Shown here: positions 28,384 through 38,270 of the stretch, piece after piece | Layout: each line of letters opens with the position of its first letter | Position numbering within the stretch: position 1 is the stretch's first letter | From: Oleispirillum sp965228165 | GTDB taxonomy: Bacteria; Pseudomonadota; Alphaproteobacteria; Rhodospirillales; Rhodospirillaceae | DNA length: 64,000 bases | Direction: 5' to 3' | NCBI GenBank assembly: GCA_965228165.1 | Contig: CBDDHB010000003.1 | Coordinates: 1,889,024-1,953,023 of the forward strand | Position numbers and translations under genes: made by a program | Notes under the pieces: model-generated | Told to the model about the DNA's origin: nothing | Databases searched by the model: none | What the model saw: only the letters and a program-made list of their open reading frames with translations

Positions 28384-31056
28384 ATGACCAAGTGGGTGTA
28401 CACCTTCGGGGACGGGAAGGCCGAGGGCAGCGCCGACATGCGCGACCTTCTCGGCGGAAAGGGCGCCAATCTGGCGGAAATGAGCCGCATCGGCGTGCCG
28501 GTTCCGCCGGGTTTCACGATTTCCACCGAGGTCTGTACCTTCTATTACACCAACGGCAACACCTATCCGGAGGTGATGACCGGGCAGGTGGACGCGGCGC
28601 TGGCCGGGGTCGAGGCGACGATCGGCGCCGGGTTCGGCGATCCGGCCAATCCGTTGCTGGTCTCGGTGCGGTCCGGCGCGCGGGCCTCGATGCCCGGGAT
28701 GATGGACACCGTGCTCAATCTCGGCCTCAACGACGTCACCGTCGAGGGCCTGGCGAAGCGCGCCAGTGACGAACGCTTCGCCTTCGACAGCTATCGCCGC
28801 TTCATCCAGATGTATTCCGATGTTGTTCTGGGGGTGGAACACCACCTGTTCGAGGACATCCTGGACGAGGCCAAGCGCGACGCCGGGGTGTCGCAGGACA
28901 CCCAGCTGTCCGCCGCCGACTGGCGCGGCATCGTCGAACGCTACAAGGATCTGGTCGAGCGCGAACTTGGCAAGCCCTTCCCGCAGGACGTCAAGGATCA
29001 GTTGTGGGGCGCCATCGGCGCGGTGTTCGGCTCCTGGATGAACCAGCGCGCCATCACCTATCGCCGTCTGCACAACATTCCGGAAAGCTGGGGCACCGCC
29101 GTCACCGTGCAGTCGATGGTGTTCGGCAACATGGGCGACGACTGCGCAACCGGCGTCGCCTTCTCGCGCGATCCCTCGACCGGCGAGAACGCCTTCTATG
29201 GCGAGTATCTGGTCAACGCCCAGGGCGAGGACGTGGTGGCGGGCATCCGCACGCCGCAGCACCTGACGATCAAGGGCAAGGACAAGCACGGCTCTCCCCT
29301 GCCCGCGATGGAAGAGGTGATGCCCTCGCTGTTCGCCGATCTGGTGAAGATCCGCAACATCCTGGAAGCCCACTACCGCGACATGCAGGATATGGAATTC
29401 ACCATCCAGCAGAACAAGCTGTGGATGCTGCAAACCCGCAACGGCAAGCGCACCGTGCGCGCCGCGGTGAAGATCGCGGTGGACATGGTGGCGGAAGGCC
29501 TGCTGTCGAAGGAAGACGCGATCCTGCGGGTCGATCCGCAGCAGTTGGACCAGTTGCTGCATCCGACCCTCGGCCCCAAGGCGAAGCGCACCGTCATCGC
29601 CAAGGGGCTGCCCGCGTCGCCGGGCGCCGCGGCGGGCCGGGTGGTGTTCACCGCCGACGAGGCCGAGGTCTGGGCGAAGCGCGGCGAAAAGGTGATCCTG
29701 GCGCGCCAGGAGACCAGCCCCGAGGACATCGGCGGCATGCACGTTTCGGAAGGCGTGCTGACGACGCGCGGCGGCATGACCTCGCACGCCGCGGTGGTGG
29801 CGCGCGGCATGGGCACCCCTTGCGTCGCCGGGGCGGGCGAAATCCGCGTCGATGCGCGGGCGCGCGAGATGCGGGTGCGCAACGTGGTGATCAAGGAAGG
29901 CGACCTGATCACCCTCGACGGTTCCACCGGCGAGGTGATGCTGGGCGAGGTGCCGACGGTGCAGCCGGAAATGACCGGCGACTTCGCCATCCTGATGGGC
30001 TGGGTGGACGAGGTGCGCACGATGAAGGTGCGGGCCAACGCCGAAACCCCGCTCGACGCCGCCACCGCGCGGAAATTCGGGGCGGAGGGGATCGGCCTGT
30101 GCCGCACCGAACACATGTTCTTCGACCCGAAGCGGATCATCTCGATGCGCGAGATGATCCTGGCGCGCAACGAAATCGGCCGCCGCGCCGCCCTGGACAA
30201 GCTGCTGCCCTATCAGCGTCAGGATTTCGTCGATCTGTTCACCATCATGAAGGGGCTGCCGGTGACGGTGCGCCTTCTCGACCCGCCGCTGCACGAATTC
30301 CTTCCCAGCACCGAGGATGAGCAGCGGGAGGTGGCGGAAGCCTCGGGCGTCGATCTCGGCATGGTCAAGGCCGCGGTCGGCATGCTGCACGAAAGCAATC
30401 CGATGCTCGGCCATCGCGGCTGCCGCCTGGGCGTCACCTATCCGGAAATCTATGAGATGCAGGCCCGCGCCATCCTGGAGGCGGCGGTGCAGGTGTCCAA
30501 GGCCACCGGCGAAAGCGTGGTGCCGGAAATCATGATTCCGCTGGTGATGGGCCGGATCGAACTCGACATGATGAAGGCGGTGATCGACACCGTGGCGAAG
30601 GAGGTCTTCGCCGCCGCCGGGATGACCCTGACCTATCAGGTCGGCACGATGATCGAACTGCCGCGCGCCGCCCTGCGCGCCGGGGACATCGCCAAGACCG
30701 CCGAATTCTTCAGCTTCGGCACCAACGACCTGACCCAGACGACGATGGGGATGTCGCGCGACGACGCCGGCAACTTCCTGGAGATCTATCGCCAGAAGGG
30801 GGTGGTCGAGGCCGATCCCTTCGCCACCCTGGACCAGGAAGGCGTCGGCGAACTGATTCGGATCGCCGCCGAACGCGGCCGCGCCGTCCGCCCGGGGATC
30901 AAGCTTGGCATCTGCGGCGAGCATGGCGGCGATCCGGCCTCGGTGGCGTTCTGCCAGTCGGTCGGGCTGACCTATGTCTCGTGCTCGCCCTATCGGGTGC
31001 CGATCGCCCGTCTGGCGGCGGCGCAGGTGGCCTTGAGGCAGCGTCGCGGCAAATAA
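28384..31056 (+). CDS. ppdK: Pyruvate, phosphate dikinase
   Basis: PPDK interconverts pyruvate, ATP and phosphate with PEP, AMP and diphosphate, linking glycolysis and gluconeogenesis. The 890-residue protein has the N-terminal nucleotide-binding domain (GGKGANLAEM, VRSGARASMPGMMDT), the swivelling phosphohistidine domain (TRGGMTSHAAVVARG, His near residue 468) and the C-terminal PEP domain with catalytic Cys near residue 844 (GICGEHGG). The ATG at 28384 follows a GAGGAACGG ribosome-binding region. The glyQS-ppdK order is common in Rhodospirillales. Confidence 0.97.
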   Translation: MTKWVYTFGDGKAEGSADMRDLLGGKGANLAEMSRIGVPVPPGFTISTEVCTFYYTNGNTYPEVMTGQVDAALAGVEATIGAGFGDPANPLLVSVRSGARASMPGMMDTVLNLGLNDVTVEGLAKRASDERFAFDSYRRFIQMYSDVVLGVEHHLFEDILDEAKRDAGVSQDTQLSAADWRGIVERYKDLVERELGKPFPQDVKDQLWGAIGAVFGSWMNQRAITYRRLHNIPESWGTAVTVQSMVFGNMGDDCATGVAFSRDPSTGENAFYGEYLVNAQGEDVVAGIRTPQHLTIKGKDKHGSPLPAMEEVMPSLFADLVKIRNILEAHYRDMQDMEFTIQQNKLWMLQTRNGKRTVRAAVKIAVDMVAEGLLSKEDAILRVDPQQLDQLLHPTLGPKAKRTVIAKGLPASPGAAAGRVVFTADEAEVWAKRGEKVILARQETSPEDIGGMHVSEGVLTTRGGMTSHAAVVARGMGTPCVAGAGEIRVDARAREMRVRNVVIKEGDLITLDGSTGEVMLGEVPTVQPEMTGDFAILMGWVDEVRTMKVRANAETPLDAATARKFGAEGIGLCRTEHMFFDPKRIISMREMILARNEIGRRAALDKLLPYQRQDFVDLFTIMKGLPVTVRLLDPPLHEFLPSTEDEQREVAEASGVDLGMVKAAVGMLHESNPMLGHRGCRLGVTYPEIYEMQARAILEAAVQVSKATGESVVPEIMIPLVMGRIELDMMKAVIDTVAKEVFAAAGMTLTYQVGTMIELPRAALRAGDIAKTAEFFSFGTNDLTQTTMGMSRDDAGNFLEIYRQKGVVEADPFATLDQEGVGELIRIAAERGRAVRPGIKLGICGEHGGDPASVAFCQSVGLTYVSCSPYRVPIARLAAAQVALRQRRGK

Positions 31057-31160
31057 TCACGCATCGTGGACGAATCCGGCGCGCGGGGGGGGCGACCTTC
31101 GCGCGCCGTTTTCATGGGGGGTGGTTCCACTCGGGCGGGATATGCTCTACTCTGCGCCCC

Positions 31161-32084
31161 ATGACCCAGGTTTCCTACATCGTCGCCGTCGATAATCAAT
31201 GTTCTTGCCTGGACGCCCTGCTGAAGGGCCTGCGCGGTCAGGAAGGGGATTTTTCGCGCGAATTCGTCTTCGTTGACGACGGTTCGGACGACGGCTCGTT
31301 CGACGCGCTGATCGCCAGGACCCGATGCTGGCCGCGCACCCTTCTGATCCAGCAGCGCCGCCAGGGACCGACGGCGGCGGCGCTGACCGGCGCCAAGGCG
31401 GCGACCGGCGATGTCTGGCTGTTCCTGGATGGCGACGCGGTGCCGTCGCCGTGGGCGACGCGGACGTTGCTGGCGGCGCTGCGCGACGGCGAACTCGACA
31501 TGATCCTGGCCGCCCAGGCGACGGCGGAAACGCCCGGAGATTTCGATTTCGGCGCGCCCCCCGAAGCGCTGGAGGCGTCGCCGCTGGCGGATGCCGCCCA
31601 CGCCCTGCTGGCGTCGCCGCGTCCGTATCGCGCCCGGATGATGATGCGCCGCGCCCTGTTCCGCGATCCCGGTTTCTTCGCCGCCGGGGTCTATCTGCCG
31701 GATTTCGCGCCGCCGCTGCATGCCGCCCTGAAGGGGCGCGTCGGCATCGTCGATGCGCCGCTGTTCGCGGTTCCGCCGGACGCCCCCAGTCGGACGCGGC
31801 GCGCCGACGGACAGGCGGAGCACGATTTTTCCGCCTCCGTCGCCGCCTTCGTCGCGGCGCACCCCGAGCTTTCCGCCCGCTGTCGCCGCGTCGCCCTGGC
31901 GGGCGCGGCGCGGCGCGCCCTGCGACAGGCGCGCGTCCGCCGCCGCGCGGGTTTGACGGCGCGGTTTTTCTGGCTGTATATCAAGGCGCTTCTGGGCGTG
32001 CCGACGGATGTCGCGGCGGCCCTGACCGATAGCCTGTCGGCCTGGGACGACGCGCCGATCCGCCGTCCCGCCGCCAAAACCTGA
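31161..32084 (+). CDS. Glycosyltransferase family 2 protein
   Basis: This 307-residue GT-A glycosyltransferase has an N-terminal nucleotide-sugar domain. Visible are SYIVAVDN, the EFVFVDDGSDDGSFD motif near residue 40 and the metal-binding FLDGDAVPSP (DXD) near residue 93. The C-terminal part is rich in arginine and carries a short hydrophobic patch (FFWLYIKALLGV) that may touch the membrane. It opens a cluster of four glycosyltransferase genes, so a lipopolysaccharide or other surface-glycan role is inferred. Sugar and acceptor are unknown. Confidence 0.85.
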   Translation: MTQVSYIVAVDNQCSCLDALLKGLRGQEGDFSREFVFVDDGSDDGSFDALIARTRCWPRTLLIQQRRQGPTAAALTGAKAATGDVWLFLDGDAVPSPWATRTLLAALRDGELDMILAAQATAETPGDFDFGAPPEALEASPLADAAHALLASPRPYRARMMMRRALFRDPGFFAAGVYLPDFAPPLHAALKGRVGIVDAPLFAVPPDAPSRTRRADGQAEHDFSASVAAFVAAHPELSARCRRVALAGAARRALRQARVRRRAGLTARFFWLYIKALLGVPTDVAAALTDSLSAWDDAPIRRPAAKT

Positions 32085-32093
32085 AAGACCGTC

Positions 32094-33053
32094 GTGCCGA
32101 ACCGGATTCTCTTCGTCACCTCGACCCGCATCGGCGACGCCGTCCTCTCCTCGGGGGTGTTGTCGCATCTGGTCGAATCCCGGCCCGACGCCCGCTTCAC
32201 CGTCGCCTGCGGCGCGGTCGCCGCGTCGCTGTTCGCCGGAGTGCCGCGCCTGGAGCGGGTGATCCCGATGGTCAAGGGGCGTTACGCCTCCCACTGGCTG
32301 AGCCTGTGGGCCGAGATCGCCACCACCCGCTGGGACACGGTGGTCGATCTGCGCCGCTCGGCGCTCGCCTGGACGGTGTGCGCGAAGCACCGGATTCGTC
32401 CGTCCAAGCCCGTGGGGACCTGCCATCGGGTGGTGGAGAACGCCCGCGTTCTCGGCCTCGATCCGCCGCCCCCGCCGAAGCTCTGGACATTGCCCCGCCA
32501 CGACGCGGCGGCGGCGGGTCTGATTCCGCCGGGCGGGCCGGTGTTGGCGGTGGGGCCCACCGCCAACTGGCGCGGCAAGACCTGGCGGATCGAACGCTTC
32601 GTCGAACTGGTGGAACGCCTGACCGCGCCCGGCGCGCGGTTCGCGGCGGCGCGGGTCGCGGTGTTCACCGCGCCGGGGGAGGAAGCGGCGGCGCGCCCGC
32701 TGCTCGACTCCCTGCCGCCGGATCGCCGCCTGCCGGTGGTCGGCGAAACCGACCTTCTGACGGTGTTCGCCGCCTTGAAGCGTTGCGATTTCTATGTCGG
32801 TAACGATTCCGGACTGATGCATCTGGCGGCGACGGCGGGGATTCCGACCCTGGGGCTGTTCGGCCCCAGCCACGACGCCCTGTATGCCCCCTGGGGGGAG
32901 CGTTGCGCGGTGGCGCGCACCGCCCTGGCCTACGACCAGCTGGTCGGCGGACCGGGCTATGACCACCGCGCCACCGACACCCTGATGGACAGCCTGACGG
33001 TGGAGGCGGCGCACGCCGCCGCCCTCGCCTTGATTTCCGGAGGCCCGCGATGA
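32094..33053 (+). CDS. Glycosyltransferase family 9 (heptosyltransferase-like)
   Basis: The 319-residue protein starts with GTG. It has the GT9 features RILFVTSTRIGDAVLSSGVL, VGPTANWRGKTW in the middle and the C-terminal YVGNDSGLMHLAATAGIPTLGLFGP motif that binds ADP-heptose in family members. It probably adds a heptose-like sugar to the LPS core. It overlaps the next glycosyltransferase gene by four bases. Confidence 0.9.
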   Translation: MPNRILFVTSTRIGDAVLSSGVLSHLVESRPDARFTVACGAVAASLFAGVPRLERVIPMVKGRYASHWLSLWAEIATTRWDTVVDLRRSALAWTVCAKHRIRPSKPVGTCHRVVENARVLGLDPPPPPKLWTLPRHDAAAAGLIPPGGPVLAVGPTANWRGKTWRIERFVELVERLTAPGARFAAARVAVFTAPGEEAAARPLLDSLPPDRRLPVVGETDLLTVFAALKRCDFYVGNDSGLMHLAATAGIPTLGLFGPSHDALYAPWGERCAVARTALAYDQLVGGPGYDHRATDTLMDSLTVEAAHAAALALISGGPR

Positions 33054-33826
33054 CCCGTTTAAGCGCCCTGGTGGTGGTCCACGACGAGGAGAAAATCCTC
33101 GCCGCCTGTCTGGAGCGTCTGCGTTTCGCCGACGAACTGGTGGTGGTGCTGGACAAGTGCACCGACGGCAGCCGCGACATCGCGCTGTCCTTCACCGACG
33201 AGGCCCTTCTGGTGGAAGGCCCCTGGGATCTGGAAGGCCCGCGCCGCAACGCCGGTCTGGCGGCGTGTTCCGGCGACTGGATCGTCGAGATCGACGCCGA
33301 CGAGCACGTTCCTCCGGAACTCGCCCAGGAAATTCGCGCGGTGATCGCGTCCTCCGACGCCGACTATCACGATCTGCCGGTGGACAACTACATCGGCGGC
33401 CATCGGGTGCGCCATGGATGGGGGGCGTCGTTCGGCACCTCGGCGGTGCCGCGCCTGTCGCGCAAGGGGGCGAAGGTGTGGGGCGAGCAGCGGGTGCATC
33501 CGGCGCTCGCCTGGAACGGGCGGAACGGCGGCAAGGCGGTGAAGGGGGCGACCCTGGTCAATCGCATCGATCATTATGTCGATGACAGCATCAGCGACAT
33601 GCTGCGCCGCCTCGACCGCTACTCCACGGCGCGCGCCAGGGATTTGCGCGGTAGTGGGGATTTGGGTAGTCTGGGCAACAACGTGCGGCGTTTCTTCTCG
33701 CGCTTCTATAAGTGCTACGTCGGCCGCAAGGGCTATCGGGAAGGCGGCTGGGGAGTTCTGATCGCGTTGTGCGCCGGACTCTATCCGTTGCTGTCGTACC
33801 TGAAGGCGACCCTGGAAGACGAATAA
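33050..33826 (+). CDS. Glycosyltransferase family 2, WaaE/KdtX-like
   Basis: The 258-residue protein matches the WaaE/KdtX LPS-core family pattern: LSALVVVHDEEKILAACLE, DELVVVLDKCTDGSRD, GPRRNAGLAACSGDWIVEI and the DXD-type EIDADEHV. The GWGASFGT and YKCYVGRKGYREGGWGV segments are also characteristic. KdtX-type enzymes add glucose to the inner core. It is translationally coupled to the heptosyltransferase-like gene upstream, supporting an LPS-core operon. Confidence 0.87.
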   Translation: MTRLSALVVVHDEEKILAACLERLRFADELVVVLDKCTDGSRDIALSFTDEALLVEGPWDLEGPRRNAGLAACSGDWIVEIDADEHVPPELAQEIRAVIASSDADYHDLPVDNYIGGHRVRHGWGASFGTSAVPRLSRKGAKVWGEQRVHPALAWNGRNGGKAVKGATLVNRIDHYVDDSISDMLRRLDRYSTARARDLRGSGDLGSLGNNVRRFFSRFYKCYVGRKGYREGGWGVLIALCAGLYPLLSYLKATLEDE

Positions 33827-33942
33827 TACCAACGCCAGCGATACGCGGGGGGCTCGAATCGGGCCCTTGACCGCAGGCGGCGCTGGTGGTGGGATGGCGC
33901 GGCGGTGGAAAAGTTTTCCACCCTCCGGAGGAAGGCGAAGGA

Positions 33943-34992
33943 ATGACGATACGGGTGTTGCAGGCGATGGCGGGAGCCGAGCAGGGCGGGGCCGAGGCGT
34001 TCTTCGAGCGTCTGGTGATCGCGCTGCACCGCGACGGTTTGCAGCAGAGCGTGCTGATCCGCCGCAACCCGGCGCGGGCGGAGCGCCTGCGCGCCGCCGG
34101 ACTGACCCCGGTGGAGCTGCCCTTCGGCGGGGCGCTGGACTTTTCCACCAAGCGCGCCTTCGCCCGCGAAATCGCCCGCTTCAAGCCGCACCTGGCGATG
34201 ACCTGGATGAACCGCGCCACATCGATGTGCCCGAAGGGGGATTTCACCCACGTGGCGCGCCTGGGCGGCTATTACGACCTGAAATACTATCGTTCCTGCG
34301 ATCATCTGATCGGCAATACCCCGGACATCGTCAATTATCTGGTGCGCGAGGGGTGGGCGGCGGATCGCGCCCACTACGTGCCGAACTTCGTCGACGTCGA
34401 TCCGGATGCGCCGCCGATGTCGCGCGCCGAACACTGGACTCCGCCCAATGCCCCCCTGGTGGTGGCGATGGGACGTCTGCACGAGAACAAGGCCTTCGAT
34501 ACCCTGATCAAGGCGATGGCGCGGGTGCCCAACGCCTATTTCTGGCTGGCGGGCGACGGGCCGGAGAAGGAATCTCTGGAAAAGCTGGCGCTGGCGGAAG
34601 GGATCAAGCCGCGCACCCGCTTTCTCGGCTGGCAGAAGGACGTCTCGCCGCTCTTGGCCGCCGCCGATCTGTTCGTCTGTCCGTCGCGGCACGAACCCCT
34701 GGGCAACGTGGTGCTGGAAGCCTGGGCGCGCGGCACGCCGGTGGTCGCCGCCGACGCGCAGGGTCCGGGCATGCTGATCGATCACGGCCGCAACGGTCTT
34801 CTGGTGCCGGTGGACGATCTCGGCGCGATGGCCCAGGCGATCGCCTGGATGCTCGACAATCCGGAGGAGGCGGCGGCGATGGCGCAGGCGGGGCGCGAGG
34901 CCTTCGCCAAGGATTACAGTGCGCCGATCGTCATCTCCCGCTATCGTGCCTTTTTCGAACAGGTGGCTCCGGCGGTTCCGGCGGAAGCGTGA
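33943..34992 (+). CDS. Glycosyltransferase family 4 (group 1)
   Basis: This 349-residue GT-B enzyme has an N-terminal acceptor domain (MAGAEQGGAEAFFERLV). The C-terminal nucleotide-sugar domain contains VAMGRLHENKAFDTLI, GDGPEKE, RFLGWQKDVSPLLAAAD and the EPLGNVVLEAWARGTPVVA motif (E-X7-E). The start at 33943 follows GAAGGCGAAGGA. It lies 116 bases after the WaaE-like gene and probably continues the surface-glycan operon. Confidence 0.9.
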   Translation: MTIRVLQAMAGAEQGGAEAFFERLVIALHRDGLQQSVLIRRNPARAERLRAAGLTPVELPFGGALDFSTKRAFAREIARFKPHLAMTWMNRATSMCPKGDFTHVARLGGYYDLKYYRSCDHLIGNTPDIVNYLVREGWAADRAHYVPNFVDVDPDAPPMSRAEHWTPPNAPLVVAMGRLHENKAFDTLIKAMARVPNAYFWLAGDGPEKESLEKLALAEGIKPRTRFLGWQKDVSPLLAAADLFVCPSRHEPLGNVVLEAWARGTPVVAADAQGPGMLIDHGRNGLLVPVDDLGAMAQAIAWMLDNPEEAAAMAQAGREAFAKDYSAPIVISRYRAFFEQVAPAVPAEA

Positions 34993-35078
34993 CGGCAGTC
35001 ACAACCGGTCGGCGGTCGGCCTGTTAGGCTGGCGTCCTTCGCGAGCAGGGACGCCTGGGACAAGGGGACGGCGATTTC

Positions 35079-36875
35079 ATGTGCGGCATTGCCGGGATCA
35101 TCACCACACCCGAGGCGAGGGACCTCCTCAACCGGCGGGACGCCTCCCTTCAGGCGATGGCCGAGGCCCTGGCCCATCGCGGTCCCGACGGCAAGGGCGA
35201 ACTGCGCCGCGACTGCGCCGCCTTCACCCACATGCGTCTGGCGATCATCGACCTGACCGGCGGCGACCAGCCGCTGCACGGGCCGGGCGGCACCGCCCTG
35301 GTCGGCAACGGCGAGATTTATAACTATCGCGAACTCCGCGCCGATCTGCCGGACGTCACCTTCGCCACTAATTCGGACTGCGAGCCGCCGCTTTACCTTT
35401 ACAAGCGCGACGGCCTGGACTTCGTTTCCCATCTGCGCGGCATGTACGCGCTGGCCCTGCACGATCCGCGCGGCGAAAAGGTGGTGCTGTCGCGCGATCC
35501 CTTCGGCATCAAGCCGATGTACTACATGCCGACGCGGGTCGGCGTCGCCTTCGCCTCCGAACCGCGCGCCCTGATCGCCGCCGACTGGGCGGAGGCCACG
35601 GTCAACCCGGCCAAGGCGACGGAGCTGTTGCAGCTTCAGTTCACCACCGGCAGGGATACGATTTTTCCCGACATCAAGCGCCTCGCCCCCGGCGAGACGC
35701 TCCTGATCGAAAACGGCCTGGTGACGGAGCACAAGTACCGCTCCTGCTGGCCGAGCCCGGACCCCGACGCGGCCGCATGGCAGACCAGCGGCGAGAAGGC
35801 GGTGGCCCGCTTCGACAAGGTGTTCGAGAACACGGTGGACGTCCACCAGCGCTCCGACGTGCCCTATGGCATGTTCCTCTCCGGCGGCGTCGATTCGGCG
35901 GCGGTGCTGGCGATGATGGCGCGCCTGAACGCGCAGCCGGTGAAGGCCTTCACCGCCGGTTTTCCCGAAACCGGGGCGCACGACGAACGCGCCCATGCCC
36001 GCGCGGTGGCGCGCGCGGTGGGGGCCGAACACGTCGAGGTGCCGATCGTCGAGGCCGACTTCTGGGCCTATCTGCCGCGCATCGTCGCGGCGATGGACGA
36101 TCCGGTGGCGGACTACGCCATCGTGCCGACCTGGTTCCTGGCGCGCGAGGCGGCGAAGTCGGTGAAGGTGATCCTCTCCGGCGAGGGCGGTGACGAACTG
36201 TTCGCGGGCTATGGACGCTATCGCGGCGCGGTGCGCCCCTGGCCGTTCAACAAGCCGATGCGGGCGAAGGGCGCGATGGACGGGCTCGGCGTTCTGCGCG
36301 ATGGCGGCAAGACCTGGCGGCAGGGCATCGCGGCGGCGGAAAAGGCGGTGAAGGAAGCGGGGGTGAAGGGCCTTCAGGCGCAGCAGGCGCTGGATTGCCT
36401 GGACTGGCTGCCCAACGACCTTCTGACCAAGCTCGACCGCTGCCTGATGGCGCACGGCGTCGAGGGGCGGGTGCCCTTCCTCGACCAGGAGGTGGCGCGC
36501 TTCGCCCAGACCCTGCCGGATTCGCTCAGGGTGCATGGCAGCCTGGGCAAGTACGTGATTCGCCGCTGGCTGGAAAAGCATCTGCCGCAGAGCCAGCCGT
36601 TTTCAAAAAAGCGCGGCTTCACCGTACCGGTGGCGGAATGGATCGCCGGACGCGCCGACAGGCTGGGGCCGCTGGTCGCCGCCCAGGCCGGAGTGGCGGA
36701 AGTCTGCGATCCCGACGCGGTGCGGCGGGTGTTTTCCTCCCTCTCCGCCGCCAAGCCGGACAAGCGGGCGGGCTTCGCCGCGTGGAGCCTGTTGTTCTAT
36801 GCCCTGTGGCACCGCCGCCAGATCGAGGGCGCGGATTGCGCGGGCGACGTTCTCGACGTCTTGGCCGCGCGCTAG
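35079..36875 (+). CDS. asnB: Asparagine synthase (glutamine-hydrolysing)
   Basis: The enzyme has a class II glutaminase domain with nucleophile Cys2 (MCGIAGI) and conserved RGPDGKGE, then an ATP-pyrophosphatase synthetase domain with LSGGVDSAAV near residue 268. It is 598 residues long, within the AsnB family. It sits directly after four glycosyltransferase genes. Besides asparagine synthesis, AsnB relatives in surface-polysaccharide clusters can amidate sugars; sequence alone does not decide between these. Confidence 0.9.
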   Translation: MCGIAGIITTPEARDLLNRRDASLQAMAEALAHRGPDGKGELRRDCAAFTHMRLAIIDLTGGDQPLHGPGGTALVGNGEIYNYRELRADLPDVTFATNSDCEPPLYLYKRDGLDFVSHLRGMYALALHDPRGEKVVLSRDPFGIKPMYYMPTRVGVAFASEPRALIAADWAEATVNPAKATELLQLQFTTGRDTIFPDIKRLAPGETLLIENGLVTEHKYRSCWPSPDPDAAAWQTSGEKAVARFDKVFENTVDVHQRSDVPYGMFLSGGVDSAAVLAMMARLNAQPVKAFTAGFPETGAHDERAHARAVARAVGAEHVEVPIVEADFWAYLPRIVAAMDDPVADYAIVPTWFLAREAAKSVKVILSGEGGDELFAGYGRYRGAVRPWPFNKPMRAKGAMDGLGVLRDGGKTWRQGIAAAEKAVKEAGVKGLQAQQALDCLDWLPNDLLTKLDRCLMAHGVEGRVPFLDQEVARFAQTLPDSLRVHGSLGKYVIRRWLEKHLPQSQPFSKKRGFTVPVAEWIAGRADRLGPLVAAQAGVAEVCDPDAVRRVFSSLSAAKPDKRAGFAAWSLLFYALWHRRQIEGADCAGDVLDVLAAR

Positions 36876-36931
36876 AGCCTCTCTATATTCCGAAGACCCC
36901 ACCGCTTGCCCCTCTCCGGGAAGGAACCGCC

Positions 36932-38254
36932 ATGACCGAACGCTTCGACTGGGTGCTGCGCAACGCCGCCGTCGCCACGCCTCGGGGGCTGGCCGCCGCC
37001 GACATCGGCGTCCGGGGCGGCTTGATCGCCGCGATCGGCGACGTTCCGGCGGGCAGCGGCGCGGCGGAGGACGACCTCTCCGGTCTGACCGTTCTTCCCG
37101 GCGTGATCGACACCCAGGTCCATTTCCGCGAACCCGGCGCCGAGCACAAGGAAGACCTGGCCTCCGGCACCGCCGCCGCCGCCCTCGGCGGGGTGACCGG
37201 CGTCTTCGACATGCCCAACACCAAGCCCGCCACCACCACGCCGGAGGCCCTGGCCGACAAGGTGGCGCGCGCCACCGGTCGCGCCTGGGTGGACTTCGCC
37301 TTCTATCTGGGGGCGACGGCGGACAACGCGGACGATCTGGGGAAGTGGGAAAACCTGCCCGGCTGCTGCGGCATCAAGCTGTTCATGGGCTCGTCCACCG
37401 GCACCCTGCTGGTCGACGATCAGGCGGTTCTGGAACGCATCTTCGCGTCCGGCAAGCGCCGCATCGCGGTCCATTCCGAGGACGAGTCCCGCCTCAAGGA
37501 ACGCTTCCAACTGGTCGCGGGCGGCGCGCCGGTGTCCCTGCACCCGGTCTGGCGCGACGAGGAAACCGCGGTGAAGTCCACCGCGCGGCTGATCGATCTC
37601 GCCCGCCGCAGCGGCCGCGCCGCGCACGTGCTGCACGTCACCAGCGCGGGCGAGATGGAGCTTCTGAAAAGCCGCCCCGCCAACCTGACGGTCGAGGTCA
37701 CCCCCCAGCACCTGACCCTCGCCGCGCCGGAAGCCTACGACCGGCTGGGAACCCTGGCGCAGATGAATCCGCCGATCCGCGACCAATCCCACCGCGCCGC
37801 GCTGTGGGCGGCGCTGCGGGCGGGAACCGTGGACTGCATCGGTTCCGACCACGCCCCCCATTCCCGCGAGGAAAAGGCGCAAGGCTATCCGAAAAGCCCC
37901 TCCGGCATGCCCGGGGTGCAGACCCTGGTGCCGGTGATGCTGGACCACGTCGCCGCCGGACGCTTGAGCCTTGCCGACTTCGTCCGCCTGAGCAGCGCCC
38001 GCCCGGCGGAGATGTTCGGCATGACCGGACGGGGGCGGATCGCGGTGGGCGGCCGCGCCGATTTCACCATCGTCGATCTGAAGGCGCGGCGCACCATCCG
38101 CGACGACTGGATCGCCAGCAAATGCGGTTGGACCCCCTTTGACGGGATGACCGTCACCGGCTGGCCGACGATGACCGTGATCGCCGGGCGCGCGGTGATG
38201 CGCGAGGATGAATTGCTCGGTCCGCCCGCGGGCGCGCCGATCGCGTTCGCGTAA
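36932..38254 (+). CDS. pyrC: Dihydroorotase
   Basis: This 440-residue amidohydrolase closes carbamoyl-aspartate to dihydroorotate in pyrimidine synthesis. Visible are the metal-binding DTQVHFREPGAEHKED (HXR motif), FDMPNTKPATTT, the VEVTPQHL histidine, and the catalytic CIGSDHAPHSREEK. It belongs to the class I group often called PyrC2 or dihydroorotase-like; a few such proteins next to pyrB are inactive, but all key residues are present here. It follows asnB by 56 bases. Confidence 0.88.
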   Translation: MTERFDWVLRNAAVATPRGLAAADIGVRGGLIAAIGDVPAGSGAAEDDLSGLTVLPGVIDTQVHFREPGAEHKEDLASGTAAAALGGVTGVFDMPNTKPATTTPEALADKVARATGRAWVDFAFYLGATADNADDLGKWENLPGCCGIKLFMGSSTGTLLVDDQAVLERIFASGKRRIAVHSEDESRLKERFQLVAGGAPVSLHPVWRDEETAVKSTARLIDLARRSGRAAHVLHVTSAGEMELLKSRPANLTVEVTPQHLTLAAPEAYDRLGTLAQMNPPIRDQSHRAALWAALRAGTVDCIGSDHAPHSREEKAQGYPKSPSGMPGVQTLVPVMLDHVAAGRLSLADFVRLSSARPAEMFGMTGRGRIAVGGRADFTIVDLKARRTIRDDWIASKCGWTPFDGMTVTGWPTMTVIAGRAVMREDELLGPPAGAPIAFA

Positions 38255-38270
38255 CGCCGGGGACCTGGTT

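Noticed and set aside
27931..30924. Long minus-strand frame opposite ppdK
   Set aside because: It is antisense to an intact 890-residue PPDK and shows the His/Asp/Gly-rich composition typical of the reverse of high-GC genes, with no motif.
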